From positions 5,022,001 to 5,086,000 of the forward strand of contig OZ245874.1 in the NCBI GenBank assembly GCA_965229335.1: a stretch of 64,000 bases of DNA. The letters are read 5' to 3'. Source of the DNA: JAFKFH01 sp017307375 (GTDB taxonomy: Bacteria > Pseudomonadota > Alphaproteobacteria > Ferrovibrionales > Ferrovibrionaceae). Below the pieces are notes generated by a model. That model was not told the origin of the DNA, searched no databases, and saw only the letters and a list, made by a program, of their open reading frames with translations. This document shows, piece by piece, positions 1-7,658 of this stretch; positions within the stretch are counted from its first letter, which is position 1, and each line of letters starts with the position of its first letter. A program made the position numbers and the translations under genes.

Positions 1-610
1 CCATCGCCTCGGTCTGGCTGTGGGTCACGTGGATGAAGGTGATGCCGAGCTCGGTCTGCAGCCGCTTCAGTTCGGCCCGCATGCGATCGCGCAGGAACGG
101 ATCGAGGGCCGACAGCGGCTCGTCGAGCAGCAGGACGGAGGGGTTGGTGATCAGCGCGCGCGCCAGGGCGACGCGCTGCTGCTGGCCGCCCGACAGCTGC
201 GCCGGCAGGCGGTCGGCATAGCGGTCCATCTGCACCAGCGCGAGCAGTTCGCGCGCCCTGGCCCGGCGCTCCGCCTTGGCCACCCCCTTCATCTTCAGCG
301 AGAAGGCGACATTGTCGGTGCAGTCGAGATGGGGAAACAGCGCATAGCTCTGGAACATCATCGCCGTGCCGCGCCGGGCGGGCGGCACGCCGTTGACCTG
401 GCGATTGCCGATCAGCAGGTCGCCGTCGCTGATGTCCTCGTGACCGGCGATCATCCGGAGCGTGGAGGTCTTGCCGCAGCCTGACGGACCCAGCAGGCAG
501 CAATAGCTGCCCGGCGGGATCTTGAGGGATACGTGGTCGACCGCGACGGTCCGGCCATAGGCCTTGACCAGACCGATCAGTTCGACGCCGCTTGCACTCG
601 ACACGGACAT
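1..610 (-). CDS. ABC transporter ATP-binding protein, PotA/FbpC type (3' part outside the window)
   Basis: Nucleotide-binding subunit of an importer of the polyamine/iron(III)/sulfate class, acting at the inner face of the membrane. The first 203 residues are present and the gene runs off the left edge, so the C-terminal TOBE region is not seen. Visible motifs are Walker A GPSGCGKT, Q-loop MMFQSYALFPH, signature LSGGQQQR, Walker B LLLDEP and H-loop HVTHSQTEAM. The ATG at 608-610 starts a protein that reaches the family's first strand (VELIGLVKAYG) at once. Its partner permease and binding protein must lie to the left, so the substrate cannot be judged here. A palindrome lies 19 bases upstream. 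Confidence 0.93.
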   Translation of the reverse strand, partial: MSVSSASGVELIGLVKAYGRTVAVDHVSLKIPPGSYCCLLGPSGCGKTSTLRMIAGHEDISDGDLLIGNRQVNGVPPARRGTAMMFQSYALFPHLDCTDNVAFSLKMKGVAKAERRARARELLALVQMDRYADRLPAQLSGGQQQRVALARALITNPSVLLLDEPLSALDPFLRDRMRAELKRLQTELGITFIHVTHSQTEAM

Positions 611-628
611 CCGATCCCCCTGACTGGG

Positions 629-650
629 TTCCGACTGTTCACAATCGGAA
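629..650. promoter_or_regulatory. operator-like inverted repeat upstream of the ABC ATPase gene
   Basis: Arms TTCCGACTG and CAATCGGAA (8 of 9 positions pair) are separated by TTCA. The repeat sits just upstream of the ABC ATPase start at 610, in the 264-base gap that also lies downstream of the PHA depolymerase gene. The position and size suit a repressor of a transporter operon. No regulator gene is adjacent, so its identity is unknown. Confidence 0.35.
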
Positions 651-874
651 TCCATTCAGCAAACATCGTGCCAGTGTTTTGCGTACAGTTTTGTCTGCAC
701 ATTTGCCGATGATTCGACAAATGGGCCGCCCAAATTTTAAGCCTTAGGGCGAAGGTTGCTAAAATAAAAAGCAGAAATGCCGCAGAGCGCGCGGCAGAGA
801 CGCGGATACTGTGGCGCACGCCCGCACCGCGAAATTCCGGATCAGGCCGGAAGTGTCGTCAGAATTGTATACGA

Positions 875-2086
875 TCAATCCGTCGAGAGGATGACGTTAC
901 GGACCAGCGGGTATATCTGGTTGTTCCAGCGCGAGCCGGAAAACACGCCGTAATGCCCGACGCCCGGCTGCAGGTGATGGCGCTTCAGCGCCGGCCGCAG
1001 CGAGGTACAGAGGTCGTGGGCGGCAAGCGTCTGACCGACCGAGCAGATATCGTCGCGCTCGCCCTCGACGGTGAGCAGCGCGGTGCGGCGGATCGCCTTC
1101 GGGTCGACGGTGCGGCCGCGCCAGCGCAGCCGCCCCTGCGCCAAGTGGTACTCCTGAAACACGGTCTGGACCGTTTCCAGGTAGAATTCGGCCGGCAGGT
1201 CGAGCACGGCGAAATACTCGTCGTAGAAGACCTTGGTGACCTCGGCCTTTTCGCGTTCCCCGCGGACCAGGTTGTCGTAGAGGTCGAGATGGGCGCGGAC
1301 ATGGCGCTCGGGATTGAGGCTCATGAACGCGGTGAGCTGCATGAAACCCGGATAGACCCGCCGCATCGCCCCTTCGAACTGAAACGGCACGGTCGAGATC
1401 AGCATCTTCTCGAACCACTCGATCGGCCGGGTGGTGGCGAGTTCGTTGACCTTGGTCGGATTGAGCCGGCAGTCGATCGGCCCGGCCATCAGCGTCAGCG
1501 AGCGCGGCAGGGCCGGGTTGTTGTCCTCGGCCATGATCGCCGTGGCGGCGAGCGCCTGGACGCAGGGCTGGCACACGGCGACGACATGCGCGCCCGGCCC
1601 CAGCGTCTCCAGGAACTTGATCAGATAGTCGACATAATCGTCGAAACCGAAGCGACCGTGCCTCAGGCTGACGTCGCGGGCATTGTGCCAGTCGGTGATG
1701 TAGACGTCATGCTCGGACAGCAGGGTCTTGACCGTACCGCGCAGCAGCGTGGCGAAATGGCCCGACATCGGCGCGACCACCAGCACCCGCGGCTGGGTGG
1801 TCGTGACGCCTTCCTTCTTGAAATTGAGCAGCGTGCCGAACGGCAGGGTCAGCGTCGCTTCCTCGACCACGCGAACTTCGCGGCCGTCGACCGTGACCGT
1901 ATCGATCTCGTAGGACGGCCGGGTGTGGGTCAGCCCCGCCCGCTCGATCATCTCGCAGGCCGCCGCCATCCGGCGCAGGAAGGGCGTGCCGCCCCAGCCG
2001 TGATCGATCATCGGCCGGGTCATCCGAGCCATGGCCCGGAGCGGTGCCATCAGGTCGGCCTGGGTCTGGTAGGAGAAGTACATCAT
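875..2086 (-). CDS. phaZ: intracellular polyhydroxyalkanoate (PHB) depolymerase
   Basis: Breaks down stored poly-3-hydroxybutyrate in the cytoplasm, giving 3-hydroxybutyrate monomers or oligomers. The 403-residue protein has the usual family length and an alpha/beta-hydrolase fold. The nucleophile motif is VCQPC, in which cysteine replaces the serine of a lipase box. This is known for the PhaZ1 type of intracellular depolymerase. The C-terminal PHB-depolymerase region carries the acid (GERDDICS) and the histidine (GVGHYGVF). The start was set at the ATG of 2084-2086 (MMYFSYQTQAD). The frame stays open 50 codons further upstream, but that part lacks family similarity. It is divergent from the GST gene at 2254. 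Confidence 0.93.
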   Translation of the reverse strand: MMYFSYQTQADLMAPLRAMARMTRPMIDHGWGGTPFLRRMAAACEMIERAGLTHTRPSYEIDTVTVDGREVRVVEEATLTLPFGTLLNFKKEGVTTTQPRVLVVAPMSGHFATLLRGTVKTLLSEHDVYITDWHNARDVSLRHGRFGFDDYVDYLIKFLETLGPGAHVVAVCQPCVQALAATAIMAEDNNPALPRSLTLMAGPIDCRLNPTKVNELATTRPIEWFEKMLISTVPFQFEGAMRRVYPGFMQLTAFMSLNPERHVRAHLDLYDNLVRGEREKAEVTKVFYDEYFAVLDLPAEFYLETVQTVFQEYHLAQGRLRWRGRTVDPKAIRRTALLTVEGERDDICSVGQTLAAHDLCTSLRPALKRHHLQPGVGHYGVFSGSRWNNQIYPLVRNVILSTD

Positions 2087-2169
2087 TCGTTGCGTATGGC
2101 GGCCGACCGGGTTGATGCGACAACACGTTTTGCGAAAAACCGACGCTAGTCTGAAAAGGCTAGTGCATT

Positions 2170-2237
2170 TTCTGCTGCAGTGCGAGAAACTTGTTGCGAC
2201 GCACGCGTCACGTTTCGTCACCGAATGCTGCAGCACC
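2170..2237. promoter_or_regulatory. two TGCTGCAG-centred palindromes between phaZ and the GST gene
   Basis: The sequence shows CTGCTGCAG at 2172-2180 and a perfect palindrome TGCTGCAGCA at 2226-2235, within the divergent intergenic region 2087-2253. PHA-responsive PhaR repressors of alphaproteobacteria are known to bind TGC/GCA-rich palindromes (CTGC-N3/4-GCAG), so a PhaR-type control region is a reasonable inference. The spacing does not match that consensus exactly. Confidence 0.3.
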
Positions 2238-2253
2238 CGATGGGACCATCAGG

Positions 2254-3024
2254 ATGAAAAGCAATCTCCGGGCGAAGACGGCCAAGGCCGCGCCGGTGAA
2301 AACGCCAGCCGTCAAGGCCGCGGCAAAAAAGAAGGTGGCCGCCGCAGCCGCACCCGCCACCGCAGTGGCGCCGAAGGCGACGCTGTCGATCTCGTCGAAG
2401 AACTATTCTTCCTGGTCGCTGCGCGGCTGGCTGATCTGCCGGATGGCCGGACTCGATTTCGAGGAAATGGTGCTGCCGTCGGACGATCCGTCGACGCGTG
2501 CCGAACTGCTGCTGCTGTCGCCGTCGTTCCTGGTGCCCAAGCTGACGCATAACGGCATCGCGGTTTGGGACACGCTGGCGATCGCCGACTATCTGAACGA
2601 GATCTTCCCCGAGGCCGGGCTGTTCCCCGCCGACCTCGCCGCCCGCGCCCACTGCCGGTCGATCGCCGGCGAGATGCATTCGGGCTTTGCCAATCTGCGC
2701 GCCGCGCTGCCGATGAACCTGAAGGCGCACCATCCGAATTTCAAGGTGTGGGCCGGCGCCCAGGCCGATATCGACCGGATCACCACGATCTGGCGCGGCT
2801 GCTTTGCCGCCTACAAGGGCAGCCATCTGTTCGGCGACAAGCCGACCGTCGCCGATGCGATGTATGCCCCGGTCTGCACCCGCCTCCTCACCTACGACGT
2901 CAAGCTCGATCCGGAAAGTGCCGCCTATTGCCGGCGCGTGATGGCTTGGCCGGACATGGTCGAGTGGGTCGAGGCCGCCCGCAGCGAGCCGGACGAGGTC
3001 GAGGAACTCGACGTCGAGTTCTGA
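2254..3024 (+). CDS. glutathione S-transferase family protein with Lys/Ala-rich N-terminal extension
   Basis: Cytoplasmic glutathione-transferase fold of 257 residues. A thioredoxin-like N-domain begins near residue 43 (TLSISSKNYSSWSLRGW) and contains the VPKL glutathione-site loop and a WDTLAIADYL helix. An all-helical C-domain contains GDKPTVADAM. The first 40 or so residues are almost only Lys, Ala, Pro and Val, like the basic tails of phasin or histone-H1-like PHA granule proteins, and are not part of the GST family. The start is the ATG at 2254. An in-frame start exists at 2191 but would lie inside the divergent promoter region. Substrate unknown. Its position opposite phaZ suggests, without proving, a granule-related role. 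Confidence 0.88.
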   Translation: MKSNLRAKTAKAAPVKTPAVKAAAKKKVAAAAAPATAVAPKATLSISSKNYSSWSLRGWLICRMAGLDFEEMVLPSDDPSTRAELLLLSPSFLVPKLTHNGIAVWDTLAIADYLNEIFPEAGLFPADLAARAHCRSIAGEMHSGFANLRAALPMNLKAHHPNFKVWAGAQADIDRITTIWRGCFAAYKGSHLFGDKPTVADAMYAPVCTRLLTYDVKLDPESAAYCRRVMAWPDMVEWVEAARSEPDEVEELDVEF

Positions 3025-3060
3025 TAGACTGGACCCATCGCCGCGTCAGGGAGCTTTGCC

Positions 3061-3618
3061 GTGGAATGGGTCGTCCTGGGGCTGGTCGCAGTCCTCGTCC
3101 TCTATGCCATCATGGTCTACAACCGTCTGGTCGCGCTGCGGCAGGGCACCGGCCAGGCCTGGGCCGACATCGACGTCCAGATGAAGCAGCGGCTGGACCT
3201 GATCCCGAATCTGGTCGAGACGGTCAAGGGCTATGCCGCCCATGAGCGCCAGACGCTCGATGCCGTGGTCGCGGCCCGCAATGCCGCGGCCCAGGCTGCG
3301 GGGCCGCAAGCCTCGGCGGCGGCCGATACCCTGCTGACCGGCGCGCTGCGCCAGCTTTTCGCGCTGGCCGAAGCCTATCCCGACCTCAAGGCCAACCAGA
3401 ACTTCCTGGAACTGCAGCGCGAACTTTCCGACATCGAGAACAAGATCGCCGCCGCGCGCCGCTTCTTCAACAATGCGGTCGGCGAGTTCAACGCCGCGAT
3501 CGAGCAGTTCCCCGCCGTGCTATTCGCCCGCACGCTTGGCTTTGCGCCCCGGGATTTCTTCGAGGTGCCGCCCGAACAGCGCGCCGCCGTCGAAGCCGCG
3601 CCACAGGTGAAGTTCTAG
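3061..3618 (+). CDS. lemA: LemA family protein
   Basis: Small membrane-anchored protein of 185 residues with GTG start. One N-terminal transmembrane helix (residues 3-19) is followed by the conserved LemA helical core: YNRLVALRQGTGQAWADIDV, then KQRLDLIPNLVETVKGYAAHE, and later NQNFLELQRELSDIENKIAAARRFFNNAV. The family's precise function is unknown. It commonly sits next to a membrane M48 metalloprotease, as here (12 bases to the next gene), so the pair is probably one operon concerned with envelope protein quality control. Confidence 0.93.
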   Translation: MEWVVLGLVAVLVLYAIMVYNRLVALRQGTGQAWADIDVQMKQRLDLIPNLVETVKGYAAHERQTLDAVVAARNAAAQAAGPQASAAADTLLTGALRQLFALAEAYPDLKANQNFLELQRELSDIENKIAAARRFFNNAVGEFNAAIEQFPAVLFARTLGFAPRDFFEVPPEQRAAVEAAPQVKF

Positions 3619-3630
3619 GCCCGATCGGCC

Positions 3631-4653
3631 ATGCGCACGCTGGGTCTGCGCACCCAGATCTGGAACAACGCGCTGAAATCCATCCTGCTGATGGCCGGCT
3701 TTCCCGTGCTGCTGCTGCTGATCGTCTACGGCGTCTCGGTGCTGGGGGTGGCGCTCGAGGACCAGGAGGTGATCCCCGGGCTGGTCGAGGCAGGCAGGCG
3801 CCTGCCGCGCTACGTGCCGATCGCCGTTGTCGGCGCGCTGGCGTGGTTTGCCGTGGCCTATCTGATCAACACCCGCGTCGTGCGGGTGATGACGGGCGCC
3901 ACGCCGGTGACGCGCGAGCAGGAACCGCGGCTGCATAACCTGCTGGAAAACCTCTGCATCAGCCGAGGTCTCGCCATGCCCCGCCTTTGCGTCATCGAGA
4001 CCGATGCCCTCAACGCCTTCGCCGCCGGGGTCAGCCGGCCGCAATACATGATCGCGGTGACCCGCGGCCTGATCGACACGCTCGACGATGCCGAACTCGA
4101 GGCGGTGCTGGGGCACGAACTCAGCCATATCCGCAACGGCGATGCCCGGCTGATGATGGTGGCCGCGGTCTTCGTCGGCATCATCTCGCTGGTCTCCGAC
4201 CAGTTCGGTCGCCTGATGCGGCTGTTCGGCAACGGCATCGGCCGCCCGTCGTCCTCGTCGAGCGGCGGCAGGGAAAAGGGATCGGGCGGCGGCGCGCTGC
4301 TCCTGATCCTGGTCGCGATCGCCTGTTTCCTGCTGGCCCGCCTGCTGGCGGTCGCGATCCGGCTGGCGATATCGCGCCGGCGCGAATTCATGGCCGATGC
4401 CGGCGCGGTCGAGCTGACGCGCAATCCGGACGCGATGATCGCGGCGCTGCGCAAGATCGAGGGCCGCTCGACCATCGCCGACGCCCCGACGCAATTGCGG
4501 CCGATGTATATCGATGCCGGCGGCCGATCGGGCTTTTTCGGGCTGTTCGCCACCCATCCGCCGATCGCCGACCGTATCGACGCCCTGGTGCGCTATGCCG
4601 GCGGCCGCGAACCGCAGCCGGCCGCGGGACCCTGGGGGCCGGTGCCGCGTTGA
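3631..4653 (+). CDS. M48 family membrane zinc metalloprotease (HtpX-like)
   Basis: Integral-membrane zinc endopeptidase of 340 residues, predicted to cleave misfolded membrane proteins. There are two N-terminal transmembrane segments (about residues 20-45 and 66-84). The HEXXH motif is HELSH at residues 162-166, with the downstream glutamate ligand in REFMADAGA (Glu252). A third hydrophobic stretch follows a Ser/Gly-rich loop near residues 208-222. The C-terminus carries the ATHPPIADRIDAL motif typical of the family. It lies directly downstream of lemA with 12 bases between them, a pairing common in proteobacteria. Confidence 0.92.
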   Translation: MRTLGLRTQIWNNALKSILLMAGFPVLLLLIVYGVSVLGVALEDQEVIPGLVEAGRRLPRYVPIAVVGALAWFAVAYLINTRVVRVMTGATPVTREQEPRLHNLLENLCISRGLAMPRLCVIETDALNAFAAGVSRPQYMIAVTRGLIDTLDDAELEAVLGHELSHIRNGDARLMMVAAVFVGIISLVSDQFGRLMRLFGNGIGRPSSSSSGGREKGSGGGALLLILVAIACFLLARLLAVAIRLAISRRREFMADAGAVELTRNPDAMIAALRKIEGRSTIADAPTQLRPMYIDAGGRSGFFGLFATHPPIADRIDALVRYAGGREPQPAAGPWGPVPR

Positions 4654-4686
4654 TCAATCACCAGAAGCCACAGGGAGTACCAGACG

Positions 4687-5979
4687 ATGGCCGAAAGCGA
4701 CTACCACAAGGACCGGATCTCGAACCGCAAGCTGCATCCCGAGACCCTGATGCTCGGCTACGGCTATGACCCGAAGCTGTCCGAAGGCGCGGTGAAGCCG
4801 CCGGTCTTCCTGACCTCGACCTTCGTCTTCACCTCGGCCGAGCATGGCAAGGAATTCTTCGACTATGTCGCCGGCCGTCGTGAGCCGCCGCAGGGCGAGG
4901 CGGCGGGCCTCGTCTATTCCCGCTTCAACCATCCGAACTCGGAAATCGTCGAGGATCGCCTGGCGATCTTCGAGGAGGCCGAGGCCGCGGTGCTGTTCTC
5001 GTCGGGCATGTCGGCGATCGCCACCACGATCCTGACCTTCGCGCGGCCCGGCGACGTGATCCTGCACAGCCAGCCGCTCTACGGCGGCACCGAGACGCTG
5101 ATCGCCAAGACGCTCGCCAATCTCGGCATGAAGGCGGTCGGCTTCGCCGACGGTGTCGACCCGGCGTCGGTGCGCGCGGCCGCGGCCGAGGCGCAGGCAC
5201 TCGGCCCGGTCTCGGTCATCATGATCGAGACGCCGTCGAACCCGCTGAACACGCTGGTCGACATCAGGCTGGTCTCGACCGTCGCCGACGAGATTGCCGC
5301 CGGCCAGGGCGGGCGACGGCCGATGGTGATCGTCGACAACACGCTGCTCGGCCCGGTCTACCAGAAGCCGATCCAGCACGGCGCCGACGTCTCGGTCTAC
5401 TCGCTGACCAAATATGTCGGCGGCCATTCGGACCTGATCGCCGGCGCGGCCTTGGGCACGAAGGCGACGATGCGGCAGATCCGCCTGCTGCGCTCGGCCA
5501 TCGGCACCCAGCTCGACCCGCATTCCTGCTGGATGCTGGGCCGGTCGCTGGAAACGCTGGCGTTACGCATGTCGGCCGCCAACCGCAACGCCGAGACGGT
5601 GGCCGCCTTCCTCGCCGGCCATCCGCATGTCGCGCGCGTCCATCACCTGTCCTACCTGCCGGCAGGATCGGCGGCCGCGCGGGTCTTCCAGACCCAATCG
5701 ACGGCGCCGGGATCGACCTTCTCGTTCGACGTGCGCGGCGGCGAGGCCGAAGCCTTCAAGGTCCTGAACGCGCTGAAGGTGTTCAAGCTGGCCGTCTCGC
5801 TGGGCGGCACCGAATCACTGATCTGCCATCCCGCCTCGACCACCCATTCGGGCGTGCCCAAGGCGACGCGCGACCGGCTGGGGGTATCGGATGCGACGAT
5901 CCGCGTCTCGATCGGCATCGAGCATGCCGACGACCTCGTCGCCGACCTCACCTACGCGCTGGCGCAGCTCGATCGCTGA
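4687..5979 (+). CDS. cystathionine gamma-synthase/methionine gamma-lyase family PLP enzyme
   Basis: Pyridoxal-phosphate enzyme of the Cys/Met metabolism class, 430 residues. The PLP lysine is Lys242 in SLTKYVGGHSDLIAGA. The cofactor-binding FSSGMSAIATT stretch and the substrate-binding SLGGTESLICHPASTTHSG near the C-terminus are present. A strong Shine-Dalgarno (GGGAG) precedes the ATG. Members include cystathionine gamma-synthase, cystathionine lyases, O-acyl-homoserine sulfhydrylases and methionine gamma-lyase, and sequence alone does not separate these here. No Met biosynthesis genes adjoin. It is followed by a perfect 11-bp hairpin. Confidence 0.85.
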   Translation: MAESDYHKDRISNRKLHPETLMLGYGYDPKLSEGAVKPPVFLTSTFVFTSAEHGKEFFDYVAGRREPPQGEAAGLVYSRFNHPNSEIVEDRLAIFEEAEAAVLFSSGMSAIATTILTFARPGDVILHSQPLYGGTETLIAKTLANLGMKAVGFADGVDPASVRAAAAEAQALGPVSVIMIETPSNPLNTLVDIRLVSTVADEIAAGQGGRRPMVIVDNTLLGPVYQKPIQHGADVSVYSLTKYVGGHSDLIAGAALGTKATMRQIRLLRSAIGTQLDPHSCWMLGRSLETLALRMSAANRNAETVAAFLAGHPHVARVHHLSYLPAGSAAARVFQTQSTAPGSTFSFDVRGGEAEAFKVLNALKVFKLAVSLGGTESLICHPASTTHSGVPKATRDRLGVSDATIRVSIGIEHADDLVADLTYALAQLDR

Positions 5980-5985
5980 CCGGGT

Positions 5986-6016
5986 GGCTCTCGCGGTCGA
6001 AAACGCCGCGAGAGCC
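5986..6016 (+). terminator. hairpin terminator after the PLP enzyme gene
   Basis: Perfect 11-bp stem GGCTCTCGCGG / CCGCGAGAGCC with a 9-base loop, 7 bases after the stop codon. No long T-run follows (CTTGGC), so termination efficiency is uncertain. Confidence 0.5.
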
Positions 6017-6088
6017 CTTGGCATACCACCCTGCGTTCCTCTAGCCTGTCAGTCTCAAAATCAGGGAAGACAGTCAGGAACGGCCGCC

Positions 6089-6697
6089 ATGCAGCTCTAC
6101 TATTCGCCGACCTCGCCTTACGTGCGCAAAGTCATGGTCCTGCTTCACGAGACCGGCCTGCTGGACCGCGTCGCGCTGACGCCGGCGACCGTCACCCCGA
6201 TCACCAACGATCCGGCCGTCGCCGCCCACAATCCGCTGACCAAGGTGCCGACCCTGACGCTCGACGACGGCAGCGATCTCTACGACAGCCGCGTTATCTG
6301 CGAATTTCTCGATACGCTGCATCACGGCACGCCGATGATCCCCGATGGCGGCGAGGCGCGCTGGCGGGTGCTGCGCGTGCAGGCGACCGCCGACGGCCTG
6401 CTCGATGCCGCGCTGCTCACCCGCTACGAGACTTTCATGCGGCCGGAGGAAAAGCGCTGGCCCGAGTGGATCGAGGGCCAGACCGGCAAGTTCCTGCGCG
6501 CGGTCGACAAGCTGGAGGCCGAGGCCAAGTCGTTCAGCCAGGCGATCACCCTGGCCGAAGTCTCGACGGCCTGCGCGCTGGGCTATCTCGATTTCCGCTT
6601 CGGCCATCTGCCGTGGCGCGACAGCCACCCGAAGCTCGCCGAATTCATGGCCGCGTTCTCGCAACGGCCCTCGATGGAAGCGACCAAGCCGGCTTGA
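6089..6697 (+). CDS. glutathione S-transferase family protein
   Basis: Cytoplasmic GST of 202 residues beginning MQLYYSPTSPYVRKVMV, where the early Ser/Tyr region of the thioredoxin-like domain would contact glutathione. NPLTKVPTL supplies the cis-Pro loop and LYDSRVICEFL the following helix. The C-terminal helical domain runs from about residue 85 (WRVLRVQATADGLLDAALL). The open frame extends upstream into the preceding gene's tail, but similarity starts at the ATG of 6089. It stands alone, separated from its convergent neighbour by a symmetrical hairpin. Substrate unknown. Confidence 0.9.
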   Translation: MQLYYSPTSPYVRKVMVLLHETGLLDRVALTPATVTPITNDPAVAAHNPLTKVPTLTLDDGSDLYDSRVICEFLDTLHHGTPMIPDGGEARWRVLRVQATADGLLDAALLTRYETFMRPEEKRWPEWIEGQTGKFLRAVDKLEAEAKSFSQAITLAEVSTACALGYLDFRFGHLPWRDSHPKLAEFMAAFSQRPSMEATKPA

Positions 6698-6704
6698 TCG
6701 CGGT

Positions 6705-6726
6705 GGGGCGGCCCGACGGCCGCCCC
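6705..6726. terminator. bidirectional hairpin between convergent genes
   Basis: Perfect 9-bp stem GGGGCGGCC / GGCCGCCCC with a CGAC loop, located between the stop of the GST gene (6697) and the stop of the convergent outer-membrane protein gene (6737). Probably serves both directions. No clear T-tract. Confidence 0.5.
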
Positions 6727-6736
6727 TGTTGCCTGC

Positions 6737-7549
6737 TCAGAATTTCCAGCTCAGCGCGACGGTCGGACCGTGCATCGTGGTCTTGTACCGGAACGTGCCG
6801 GTGGCATTGCCCGAATCCTCGTAGTTCTCGTAGAGATAACGATAGCCGAGCGAGGTCGACAGGCTGGGCGTCCAGCTATAGCCGATGCCGGCATAGCCCG
6901 AGCTCGAGATCTTCGATCCGACGTCGAAGCCGCCGATATCGGCAACGGCATCGGCAAACCATTTCTCGCTGATCGTGAAATGGCCGGCGAAGCCGACCGT
7001 CGGATCGATCCAGGTCTTGCGCTGATCGCCCGATACCGACTTGAGCGGACCGTTCGGATCGAAGGTCATCGAGCTCTTGATGTTGGTGTAGCGGGCACCC
7101 GCGGTGAGGGCGAGATCCAGGTTCTGCAGACCGGTGGGCAGCAGGTAGCCGACGGCACCGGAAGCGATCGTCTGGGTGATGGTCGCGTCGAGGCGGCTGC
7201 CGCCAAAGGTACCGACCGACTGGGTGTCCGAGAGCTTGGCATAGACGAGGTCGGCCAGCAGCAGCCACTTGCCGTTCCTGGCGACAAACGCCCCCATCAG
7301 CGCGCCGTCGGCGTTGCGCAGTACGTCGGAGAACGGCACGTCGACCGAGGCGGTCGGCAGGTTGCGGACGCCGACATCGCCGGTCAGCGACGTCGCCCAG
7401 ACATAGAGCGTCGTCTGGAATTTCCAGTCGCTGCCCGGGGTCGCATCGGCCGCCAGGGCCGGGGTGGCCGCCGCAGCCGCCGTCAGCAACGCAACGGCGG
7501 CGCCGGTGGCGCACAGGACGCTTCGGTGAATGACCTTGATACTGCGCAT
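6737..7549 (-). CDS. predicted outer-membrane beta-barrel protein
   Basis: Exported protein of 270 residues. The signal peptide spans roughly residues 1-35 (MRSIKVIHRSVLCATGAAVA, then an Ala-rich core ending ATPALA-AD). The mature part has alternating hydrophobic/polar strands (WKFQTTLYVWATSL, KWLLLADLVYAKL, GYLLPTGLQNLDLALTAGAR, SLGYRYLYENYED) and ends in ...VALSWKF. A C-terminal aromatic residue is the known assembly signal for outer-membrane barrels. It looks like a small porin-like or OmpW/OmpA-type barrel of unknown cargo. The start is the ATG at 7547-7549. It lies downstream of the TRAP permease gene on the same strand, with 109 bases between. Confidence 0.75.
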   Translation of the reverse strand: MRSIKVIHRSVLCATGAAVALLTAAAAATPALAADATPGSDWKFQTTLYVWATSLTGDVGVRNLPTASVDVPFSDVLRNADGALMGAFVARNGKWLLLADLVYAKLSDTQSVGTFGGSRLDATITQTIASGAVGYLLPTGLQNLDLALTAGARYTNIKSSMTFDPNGPLKSVSGDQRKTWIDPTVGFAGHFTISEKWFADAVADIGGFDVGSKISSSGYAGIGYSWTPSLSTSLGYRYLYENYEDSGNATGTFRYKTTMHGPTVALSWKF

Positions 7550-7658
7550 ACCGCGTTTCCAGCGTGTTTGTCGATAACACAGCCCATGCCGGTAACCGGA
7601 AACCAATGCAATTGAATTCACCTTGCGTAAGCCGACAGGCGCCTGCGCGCCTGTCACC

